Part shown: in pieces, positions 1-4,862 of the stretch | Position numbering within the stretch: the first letter of the stretch is position 1 | How the letters are laid out: each line of letters begins with the position of its first letter | Assembly: GCA_013003465.1 (NCBI GenBank) | Contig: JABDIZ010000017.1 | Coordinates: forward strand, 1 to 6,447 | Origin: Rhodothermaceae bacterium | Lineage (GTDB): Bacteria > Bacteroidota > Rhodothermia > Rhodothermales > Rubricoccaceae | DNA: 6,447 nucleotides | Direction of reading: 5' to 3' | Program-made: the position numbers and the translations under genes | The notes under the pieces: model-generated | What the model was told of the DNA's origin: nothing | Databases searched by the model: none | What the model saw: only the letters and a program-made list of their open reading frames with translations

Positions 1-266
1 CCCGTCCGGCGCTCGGTCTCAAACCCGACAAAGCGGGCTTCGACGTCGTACTGGCCAACGGGGATGCCAAGGATGACGTAGTTGCCGTCGAGGTCGGTGG
101 CTGCACCGAGCTGGGTGCCGTCCACCACAACCTGCGCGCCCGGAAGGGGATCGCCTGTTGTGGCATCAGTCACCTGGCCGGACAGCTTGCCGGTATTCTG
201 AGCCAGCGCTACACCGGGCAGCGCTAGCAACAGGAAGAGTACGTACGTACTCAGTTTGCGGAACAT
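1..266 (-). CDS. Probable TonB-dependent receptor, N-terminal fragment (signal peptide plus carboxypeptidase-regulatory-like domain)
   Basis: Eighty-eight codons are visible; the rest lies beyond the left edge. Residues 1-22 are a clear Sec signal peptide: basic MFRK, a hydrophobic core rich in Leu, and an ALA cleavage site before QN. From about residue 25 a CarboxypepD_reg-like beta-sandwich follows, with GKLSGQVTDATTGDPLPGAQ, then GAATDLDGNYVI, then the PVGQYDVEARFVGFE strand. In Bacteroidota and Rhodothermota this repeat most often sits in front of the plug and barrel of a TonB-dependent outer-membrane transporter, hence the call. Other secreted proteins with the same repeat cannot be excluded, because no TonB box or plug is visible. 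The start is supported by a strong Shine-Dalgarno (GGAGGT at 272-277 read on the minus strand, 5 nt from the ATG) and by the signal peptide starting exactly there. The gene is read in the same direction as serA but is separated from it by 565 bases, so it probably has its own promoter. Confidence 0.75.
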   Translation of the reverse strand, partial: MFRKLSTYVLFLLLALPGVALAQNTGKLSGQVTDATTGDPLPGAQVVVDGTQLGAATDLDGNYVILGIPVGQYDVEARFVGFETERRT

Positions 267-271
267 ATGCT

Positions 272-277
272 ACCTCC
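272..277 (-). promoter_or_regulatory. Shine-Dalgarno of the receptor gene
   Basis: GGAGGT on the minus strand lies 5 nt before the ATG at 266-264. It fixes the start of the receptor gene. By contrast, serA and the sulfurtransferase gene have no purine-rich site in front of their starts. Confidence 0.65.
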
Positions 278-341
278 GAGATGGTGGTGTGTGGAACCAG
301 TGCACGCGGGGAGGCGCGGTGCCAACTGGTAAAGGGGTGCG

Positions 342-380
342 TCAGGAACGCGCGTGTGAAACGAGAAAGCAGGAAGCCAT
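342..380 (-). CDS. Possible 12-codon upstream ORF / leader peptide
   Basis: A minus-strand ATG at 380-378 opens a reading frame encoding MASCFLVSHARS and ends at TGA (344-342), 75 bases before the receptor start. It is preceded by AGGAGG at a 5-nt spacing, about as good a ribosome site as that of the receptor gene itself. The AGGAGG lies in the apical part of a hairpin (371-410), and the start codon abuts the distal arm of its stem, so folding could control initiation. The peptide has no recognisable similarity to known leader peptides. It may be a chance ORF; the evidence is only the well-placed Shine-Dalgarno and the structure around it. Confidence 0.3.
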   Translation of the reverse strand: MASCFLVSHARS

Positions 381-410
381 TCCATCCTCCTGTTGGATAG
401 CAGGCTTCCT
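371..410 (-). promoter_or_regulatory. Hairpin in the putative 5' leader of the receptor gene
   Basis: AGGAAGCC (371-378) and GGCTTCCT (403-410) form a perfect 8-bp stem. Inside, ATCC (384-387) and GGAT (395-398) form a second 4-bp helix around a 7-nt loop. On the minus-strand RNA the sequence AGGAGG falls in the apical loop and inner helix, and an ATG touches the outer stem. No U-run follows on either strand, so it does not look like an intrinsic terminator. A role as a cis-acting translational element is an inference. No known riboswitch consensus, cobalamin included, was recognised. Confidence 0.4.
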
Positions 411-558
411 CAAGCCGCCGGAACCCAGACCATAATTCGTTACCCACAGCGGTGAGCAGCCCTTCTCGCCCGTGCTTGACAGCAGGGCGGTCTCCTCTAG
501 ACAGAGGCTGTGCGAGCGTGCGGAAACGAGTAGTAACAACGGCGCGGTGCCAGGCGGG

Positions 559-578
559 GTTAAGGGTGTGTTAAGGGT
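559..578. repeat. Tandem 9-bp direct repeat with 11-bp period, possible operator
   Basis: GTTAAGGGT occurs at 559-567 and again at 570-578, identical and 11 bp apart (on the minus strand, ACCCTTAAC twice). Direct repeats with an 11-bp period are the usual layout of OmpR/PhoB-family response-regulator sites, which place two monomers on the same DNA face. The repeats lie just downstream of the predicted start of the minus-strand promoter. They also lie about where the -35 region of a weaker plus-strand promoter would be. The regulator is unknown. Confidence 0.4.
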
Positions 579-591
579 TACACGCGGGCCG

Positions 592-621
592 AATATAGTT
601 GGGGGCCGACAAGGGAGTCAA
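592..621 (-). promoter_or_regulatory. Predicted sigma70-type promoter of the receptor gene
   Basis: On the minus strand TTGACT (621-616) is followed after 18 bp by TATATT (597-592). Each hexamer has one mismatch to the bacterial sigma70 consensus. Transcription would start near 585, giving a leader of about 320 nt before the receptor ATG. The motif stands out in this GC-rich DNA and is oriented toward the only downstream minus-strand gene. No Bacteroidetes-type -33/-7 element was seen between it and the gene. The call rests on sequence only. Confidence 0.45.
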
Positions 622-689
622 GGCAATCGTAGATCCCTGCGCTTTCTCGGGCATGCCCCAGCGGGTCTCCGGCAGGCGGCGTGAAACAG

Positions 690-735
690 AAAAAACCTAC
701 GGCGCGCGGCCTTCTAATGCTAGAGGTCACCGGAT
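690..735 (-). terminator. Weak candidate terminator of serA
   Basis: About 100 bases past the serA stop, the minus strand has a short imperfect inverted repeat (TCTA/TAGA around 713-724 with partial flanking pairs), then a very GC-rich stretch, then six T (695-690). The T-run does not follow the stem directly and the stem is short, so this is a poor intrinsic terminator. It is listed because nothing better lies between serA and the next promoter. Confidence 0.2.
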
Positions 736-831
736 TTGTGCCCTCCTCAGGGTCTCGTTCGCCGTGCACGCGCTATATATAACGTCACGTCGCGTAGGCT
801 CGGAGCTGTAGGCCGATTCCATCGCGCCCTT

Positions 832-2415
832 CTAGACGGACGCGATGCGCACGTCGTGCACGCCTTCCAGCGTTTCGATCTGCTGGACCACGGCGCGGGG
901 CAAAACTTCATCAAGCGTCATCACGGTCAGCGCCATTGCGCCCGGCGCCTCGCGGCCCAGCGTGAGCCCCGCGATGTTGATGCCTGCATCGGCAAGCAGC
1001 TTCCCGACCGTCGCCAGCATGCCCGGCCGGTCCACGTTCTGATAAAAGAGCAGGTGGCCGTCCAGCGTCACCTCAATGGGGTAGGCGTCCACCCCGACGA
1101 GACGGACATCGCTCTGGCCGAGCACGGTGCCGCGCACCGTACGCGTACCCGCGGGCGTATCGAGCGTCACGGCGACGACGTTGGCGAACTCGTCCTGGGC
1201 CGACTGCCGGTGCTCATCCACCTGCAAGCCCATCTCGCGAGCCAGGGCTGGCGCGTTGATGAGGTTGACAGGCTCCTCGCTCCAGCGAGCCATCACCCCG
1301 GCCAATGCACCCACCGTCAGGACCTCGGCGTAGTGCCCGACGGTCTCTCCCGCGCAGCGCACCGTCACGCGCGTCACCGTGCCCTCTACGAGTTGCGAGG
1401 CGAGGCGCCCGAGGCGTTCCGCCAGGTTGAGGTACGGTGCCGCTTCGGGCTGCGCCGCCATCCGGATGGCCCCTGCGTTCACGGGCGTCGTGACGGGCTC
1501 GCCCCGCAGCGCGCGCACGACCTGCTCCACGATCTGCACGGCCACTTTCTCCTGCGCCTCCTCGGTGGAGGCTGCGATGTGCGGCGTAGCCACCACATGG
1601 GGATGGGCGAGCAGCGCCTGCAGTTCGGCGGGCGGCGGCTCCTGGCTGTACACGTCGAGCGCGGCCCCGGCGACCTTGCCCGATTCGAGGGCGTCAAGCA
1701 ACGCAGCCTCGTCTACGATCCCGCCCCGTGCGATGTTGACAATCCGCACGCCGTCCTTGCACTGCGCCAGCGTCTCGGTACCCAGGAGTCCGCGCGTCGC
1801 ATCGTTGAGCGGGGTGTGGACCGTGATCACGTCGGCGTCGGCCCAGATGCGGTCGAGCGGGACGAGTTCGATGTGGAGGCGTTCGGCCGTCTCTGGGGCC
1901 ATCACCGGATCGAAACCCAGCACGGTCATGCCGAAGGCCTGCATGCGCTGCGCCACCGCGCGGCCGATCTTGCCCACACCGATGACGCCGAGCGTCTTCC
2001 CGTCGAGTTCGGCACCGCCGAATTGCTTGCGCTCCCAGGCGCCTCCGGCTAGCGAACTCGCCGCGCGCGGAATGCGCCGGGCGAGCGCCAGCATCATCGC
2101 GCACGTGTGTTCGGCCGTCGAGATGGTGTTGCCGTCCGGCGCATTGACCACCAGCACGCCGCGCCGCGTGGCAGCAGTGAGGTCGATGTTGTCCACGCCG
2201 ACCCCCGCGCGACCGATCACCTTGAGGCTGGGCGCGGCCTTGATCAACTCGGACGTGATCGTGGTGCCGCTGCGAATGATCCAGCCGTCAGCCTCCTTCG
2301 CGAGGGCCTTGAGTTCATCGGGGGCTTTCTTGAGCTGAACATCGGCCTCCAGGCCGTGCTCGCGGAGCAGATCGAGGGCGACGGGGGCCAGGTTGTCCGT
2401 GATGAGGACGCGCAT
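832..2415 (-). CDS. serA: D-3-phosphoglycerate dehydrogenase, long form with ACT domain
   Basis: The enzyme oxidises 3-phosphoglycerate to 3-phosphohydroxypyruvate with NAD, the first step of phosphorylated serine biosynthesis, in the cytosol. The 527 residues match the usual length of the long form (about 525-530). Residues 1-100 and 285-315 form the substrate-binding domain (IIRSGT at 46-51, RAGVGVDNID at 69-78). Residues 101-284 form the Rossmann domain with GVGKIG at 146-151. The catalytic set is complete: Arg230 in NIARGG, Glu259 in YSQEPP and His279 in TPHIAAST. An intervening ASB-type domain follows (about 318-450). A C-terminal ACT domain (about 454-527, with NVDRPGMLATVGKLL and DAGINIAGLTLGRE) is the kind through which serine feedback acts in some relatives. 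The start fits the family, beginning MRVLITDNLAP, but has no Shine-Dalgarno. It is divergent from the sulfurtransferase operon, 229 bases away. The gene looks intact. Confidence 0.97.
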   Translation of the reverse strand: MRVLITDNLAPVALDLLREHGLEADVQLKKAPDELKALAKEADGWIIRSGTTITSELIKAAPSLKVIGRAGVGVDNIDLTAATRRGVLVVNAPDGNTISTAEHTCAMMLALARRIPRAASSLAGGAWERKQFGGAELDGKTLGVIGVGKIGRAVAQRMQAFGMTVLGFDPVMAPETAERLHIELVPLDRIWADADVITVHTPLNDATRGLLGTETLAQCKDGVRIVNIARGGIVDEAALLDALESGKVAGAALDVYSQEPPPAELQALLAHPHVVATPHIAASTEEAQEKVAVQIVEQVVRALRGEPVTTPVNAGAIRMAAQPEAAPYLNLAERLGRLASQLVEGTVTRVTVRCAGETVGHYAEVLTVGALAGVMARWSEEPVNLINAPALAREMGLQVDEHRQSAQDEFANVVAVTLDTPAGTRTVRGTVLGQSDVRLVGVDAYPIEVTLDGHLLFYQNVDRPGMLATVGKLLADAGINIAGLTLGREAPGAMALTVMTLDEVLPRAVVQQIETLEGVHDVRIASV

Positions 2416-2477
2416 GAGAAGCGGCGGTGGGTGAGTCCAGGGGAAGCGGGCGTCGAAGATACCCGGCTCTCTCCCCG

Positions 2478-2496
2478 ACCGCTGTCCGGCAGCGGT
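2478..2496. repeat. Inverted repeat, 7-bp arms
   Basis: ACCGCTG-N5-CAGCGGT, perfect in both arms, lies 63 bases upstream of the serA start and about 150 bases upstream of the sulfurtransferase start. It may be an operator for a dimeric regulator or an RNA hairpin. No T-run follows, so a terminator is unlikely. Confidence 0.4.
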
Positions 2497-2504
2497 GAAA
2501 TTGC

Positions 2505-2522
2505 AGGAGGCGATTCCCTCCT
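2505..2522. repeat. Inverted repeat, 6-bp arms
   Basis: AGGAGG-N6-CCTCCT, perfect in both arms, starts 8 bp after the preceding inverted repeat. AGGAGG resembles a Shine-Dalgarno, but no supported start codon follows on either strand at a usable distance, so a structural or operator role is more likely than translation. It may be chance in GC-rich DNA. Confidence 0.3.
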
Positions 2523-2644
2523 TGGGTCGCGGCTTGGCGGGGCAATGCCCTACGGCCGTCGGTACCTTTCACGACGGTGCCCTGGATCCGCGCGGCGTTC
2601 GAGCGGTTCCTCTTCCCGCCCCTGTCCGTCAGCCCCTTCCCCAC

Positions 2645-3508
2645 ATGGCCGACTACGCTCACCCCGAAGTCCTCGTCTCCACCGATTGGGTCGCGCGCCA
2701 CCTCGGCGACACCGACACTATCCGCGTCATCGAGTCGAACGAGGACGTGCTGCTCTACGCGACCGGCCACCTCCACAACGCCGTTCACATCGACTGGCAG
2801 ACCGATCTGCAGGACGACTTGGTCCGCGACTACATTGGTGCGCAGGAATTCGCGCGGCTCTGTTCCGAACACGGCATCCGCAACGACACCACCGTCGTGT
2901 TCTACGGCGACAAGAGCAACTGGTGGGCTTGCTACGCCTTCTGGGTCTTCAAGCTCTTCGGCCACAAGGACTGCCGCATCATGGACGGGGGCCGCGCCAA
3001 GTGGAGCGCCGAAGGCCGCGTCCTCACGCCCGACGTCCCCGCGTATCCCTCGACCAACTACGAGGCGCAGGAACCCGGTGGCGACATCCGCGCCTTCCAC
3101 GCCGAGGTCGTGCGCCACATGGAGCGCGGCGGGGCGCTCGTAGACGTGCGGAGCCCGCAGGAGTACATCGGTGAGGTGACCCACATGCCGGGCTACCCCC
3201 AGGAAGGCGCGCTGCGAGGCGGCCACATTCCCGGCGCCGTCAACGTGCCGTGGAGCCGTGCGGCCCGCGAGGATGGCACCTTCAAGTCGCGCGAGATGCT
3301 GGAGGAGATCTACCTCCAGGAGCAAGGGCTCACGCCGAAGGGCGACACCGTGGCCTACTGCCGGATCGGGGAGCGGAGCAGCCATACCTGGTTCGTGCTT
3401 CGGTACTTGCTCGGCTTCAAAAACGTGAAGAACTACGACGGCTCTTGGACGGAGTGGGGCAACCTCGTGGGGGCACCCATTGAGCGCGGCGAGCCGGAAG
3501 CCGAATGA
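2645..3508 (+). CDS. Thiosulfate/3-mercaptopyruvate sulfurtransferase (tandem rhodanese)
   Basis: It moves sulfane sulfur from thiosulfate or 3-mercaptopyruvate, through a cysteine persulfide, to cyanide or a protein or thiol acceptor. The 287 residues form two rhodanese domains. The N-terminal one (about 6-135) is catalytically silent, with Asp in the loop FYGDKSNWWA (86-95). The C-terminal one (about 150-283) has the active loop CRIGERSSHTW with Cys239. Upstream of it are LVDVRSPQEY (165-174) and GGHIPGAVNVPW (192-203). The loop resembles the SseA/CysA proteins of actinobacteria more than the CGSGVT loop of E. coli SseA. It lacks signal-peptide features, so it is probably cytosolic. The start at 2645 is chosen because the family match begins at MADYAHPEVLVSTDWV; a GTG at 2495 in frame would add 50 unrelated residues. 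No Shine-Dalgarno precedes it. Its stop overlaps the next gene by ATGA. Substrate preference cannot be told from sequence alone. Confidence 0.93.
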   Translation: MADYAHPEVLVSTDWVARHLGDTDTIRVIESNEDVLLYATGHLHNAVHIDWQTDLQDDLVRDYIGAQEFARLCSEHGIRNDTTVVFYGDKSNWWACYAFWVFKLFGHKDCRIMDGGRAKWSAEGRVLTPDVPAYPSTNYEAQEPGGDIRAFHAEVVRHMERGGALVDVRSPQEYIGEVTHMPGYPQEGALRGGHIPGAVNVPWSRAAREDGTFKSREMLEEIYLQEQGLTPKGDTVAYCRIGERSSHTWFVLRYLLGFKNVKNYDGSWTEWGNLVGAPIERGEPEAE

Positions 3509-3927
3509 GTGACCGCCTGACCGAGACGGTCGAGCAGTTTGCGCTCGTCCCGGATACGGACCGGTTGTATCTGCTCCTCGACTACGCCGAGCAGTTGCCT
3601 CCGCTCCCCGACCGGCTCTCCGCCGCGCGCGAAGCCGGGCTCGGCCGCGTTCACGAATGCCAGTCGCCCGTCTTTCTCTATGCCGAGGTGGAGGGCGAGA
3701 CGGTCCACCTGTTCGCCGACGTCCCCCGCGAGGCCCCCACCGTGCGCGGGCTCGTCGGCTTGCTCGTGGAGACCTACGAGGGCGCAACGCCAGAAGAGGT
3801 AGCCGCACTACCAGAGGATCTGCTCTACCGGCTCGGCATCGCGAAGCAGCTCGGAATGCGACGGCAGCAGGGCTTCGCTGGGGTGCTCCACCGATTGAAG
3901 ACGAGCGTGGCGGAGGCCGCCCGATGA
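3505..3927 (+). CDS. SufE-like sulfur acceptor protein
   Basis: SufE proteins take persulfide sulfur from a cysteine desulfurase on a conserved cysteine and pass it on for Fe-S cluster assembly. The 140 residues match the family length. The acceptor cysteine is Cys52 in HECQSPVFLYAEVEG, where relatives have a CQS motif. APTVRGLVGLL (77-87) corresponds to the conserved RGL segment. LGIAKQLGMRRQQGFAGVLHRLK (about 110-132) is the C-terminal helix pattern, usually ending with R-x-N/Q-G. The ATG lies inside the sulfurtransferase stop (ATGA, 3505-3508), so translation is probably coupled. No SufS or CsdA desulfurase is in the window. The neighbour suggests that the persulfide donor could be the sulfurtransferase. 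Mycobacterium tuberculosis has a similar sseA/sufE-like pair (Rv3283/Rv3284), so the arrangement is not unique. The gene symbol is left blank because sufE and csdE types cannot be separated here. Confidence 0.9.
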   Translation: MSDRLTETVEQFALVPDTDRLYLLLDYAEQLPPLPDRLSAAREAGLGRVHECQSPVFLYAEVEGETVHLFADVPREAPTVRGLVGLLVETYEGATPEEVAALPEDLLYRLGIAKQLGMRRQQGFAGVLHRLKTSVAEAAR

Positions 3928-4862
3928 GCCGGGTGCTTCTGCTCGTTACCCTCCTGCTGGTGGTCGGCTGCGGCCCCCGTCCGTTGGAGCCCTATCCGCC
4001 GCCGCTCTCGGAGGTCCACCCGGCGGCGGCCGGGCCGATCTCGTCGGTCCACTACCGCGCGTTCGCGGATGCCGACGCGCTCGCCGCATACCTGCGCTGG
4101 ACCCCAGGCGCGCCGACGCTTCTGAGCGCCCATCGCGGCGGCCCCCGACCCGGCCTCCCGGAGAACGCCCTCGCCACGTTCGAGCACACGCTTAATTTTG
4201 CCCCGGCCCTCATCGAGTGCGACGTGCGCCGCGCCGCCGATGGCACGCTCGTCCTCCTCCACGACGACACGCTCGACCGCACGACGACCGGCTCAGGCCC
4301 CCTCACGACGCGCACCCTCGCCGATCTCCGCCGCCTTCGCCTCCTCGACCTCGAAGGCCAAGTCACACCCTTTCGCATCCCGACGCTGGCCGAAGCGCTG
4401 GCCTGGGCCGAGAACCGGGCCACCCTGATGCTCGATGTGAAGGAGGGCGTACCACCTGCTGAACTCATCGCGGCGTTGCGCGCCGCTGAGGCCGAGAATC
4501 GGGTCGTGGTCATCGTCTACACGCTCGAGGACCTCCTCGCTTACTATCGCCTCGCCCCCGATCTCGTCTACTCGGCGATGGCAATGACGCCTGAAGAGGT
4601 GACGGCGCTCCTCGCCGCCCCGGTTGACCGCAACCGGCTCATCGCGTTCGCGGGCGTAGGCGCGGTTGATGCTGCGGTGGTTGCGCGGCTGCATGAGGCG
4701 GGTCTTCGCGTACAGGTTGGCACGTTCGGCGAACTGGATGAGGCGGCGGGCGCTGCCCATCCCGGCGCGTACCGCCCGCTCCTCGATGCAGGCGTGGATG
4801 TGCTGGCGACGGACAACGTACCCACGGCCGCCCTCGCCATCCGGCCTGGAGCCACGAACTAG
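3924..4862 (+). CDS. Glycerophosphodiester phosphodiesterase, predicted lipoprotein
   Basis: GDPD enzymes hydrolyse glycerophosphodiesters to glycerol-3-phosphate and an alcohol, using a divalent metal. Residues 1-16 are a lipoprotein signal (MSRVLLLVTLLLVVGC): the lipobox VVGC gives Cys16 as the lipidated residue, so the protein should be anchored in a membrane facing the periplasm or outside. The catalytic TIM barrel spans about 65-308. It shows HRGG at 70-73, PENALATFEH at 79-88, ECDV at 98-101 (Glu98, Asp100 as metal ligands), LLHDDTLDRTT at 111-121 (His113), LMLDVK at 168-173 and LATDNVPTAA near the end. Asp171 stands where many members have Glu, a mild change. The total of 312 residues is normal. 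The start at 3924 overlaps the sufE-like stop (ATGA) and has GGAGG (3912-3916) 7 nt upstream. An in-frame upstream extension to 3657 would run through sufE and lose the signal peptide. Its physiological substrate, and any link to sulfur transfer, are unknown. Confidence 0.92.
   Translation: MSRVLLLVTLLLVVGCGPRPLEPYPPPLSEVHPAAAGPISSVHYRAFADADALAAYLRWTPGAPTLLSAHRGGPRPGLPENALATFEHTLNFAPALIECDVRRAADGTLVLLHDDTLDRTTTGSGPLTTRTLADLRRLRLLDLEGQVTPFRIPTLAEALAWAENRATLMLDVKEGVPPAELIAALRAAEAENRVVVIVYTLEDLLAYYRLAPDLVYSAMAMTPEEVTALLAAPVDRNRLIAFAGVGAVDAAVVARLHEAGLRVQVGTFGELDEAAGAAHPGAYRPLLDAGVDVLATDNVPTAALAIRPGATN

Larger units (their letters stand above)
267..831. other. 565-base intergenic region between serA and the receptor gene
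   Basis: No convincing protein gene, tRNA or known RNA family was recognised on either strand. The part from 267 to about 585 would be the untranslated leader of the receptor mRNA if the promoter at 592-621 is real; it holds a hairpin and a short upstream ORF, listed separately. The part from 622 to 831 lies downstream of serA. It holds a perfect 10-bp palindrome (GGGCATGCCC at 649-658), a small inverted repeat (CCCT/AGGG) near 740-755, a run of six A at 690-695 (six U in a serA transcript) and an AT-rich patch near 772-782. None of these is diagnostic alone. Confidence 0.6.
2416..2644. other. Divergent intergenic region with two adjacent inverted repeats
   Basis: This region must hold the promoters of serA (leftward) and of the sulfurtransferase operon (rightward), but no clear -35/-10 pair was recognised on either strand. 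Two inverted repeats lie side by side. ACCGCTG (2478-2484) pairs with CAGCGGT (2490-2496) around a 5-nt loop. AGGAGG (2505-2510) pairs with CCTCCT (2517-2522) around a 6-nt loop. They could be operators or hairpins in a serA leader. A GTG at 2495 would extend the sulfurtransferase frame across part of this region, but that extension has no family resemblance. Confidence 0.5.

Noticed and set aside
166..447. Minus-strand 93-codon frame overlapping the receptor start
   Set aside because: It runs in a different frame through the receptor signal-peptide region, lacks any domain, and competes with a start that has a strong Shine-Dalgarno and a clear signal peptide.
476..503. TTGACA (476-481) with TAGACA 16 bp downstream on the plus strand as a promoter
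   Set aside because: The -35 is perfect but the -10 is weak, and there is no supported plus-strand gene downstream. The TAGACA also lies in a small inverted repeat (494-507).
411..585. Cobalamin or other riboswitch upstream of the receptor gene
   Set aside because: A GGAGACC-like stretch near 490 on the minus strand recalled the end of a cobalamin riboswitch, but the rest of the conserved core was not found in order.
600..735. tmRNA, SRP RNA, RNase P RNA or 6S RNA on the plus strand
   Set aside because: The GGGGG start and several short inverted repeats prompted a check, but none of the conserved core sequences of these RNAs was found.
736..2052. Long plus-strand open frame of 438 codons opposite serA
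   Set aside because: It lies fully antisense to serA, which has intact motifs and the family's expected length. The frame reads as Arg/His/Ala-rich sequence with no domain, typical of an antisense shadow in GC-rich DNA.
2495..2644. Upstream GTG start extending the sulfurtransferase by 50 residues
   Set aside because: The added residues do not resemble a targeting signal or a rhodanese N-terminus, whereas the family match starts at the ATG at 2645.
2315..3808. Minus-strand open frame of 497 codons opposite the sulfurtransferase and sufE-like genes
   Set aside because: Low-complexity Arg-rich ends, no recognisable domain, and three well-supported genes on or overlapping the opposite strand.
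3657..3923. Upstream extension of the GDPD frame
   Set aside because: It overlaps the sufE-like gene out of frame. The ATG at 3924 has a Shine-Dalgarno and begins a lipoprotein signal peptide.
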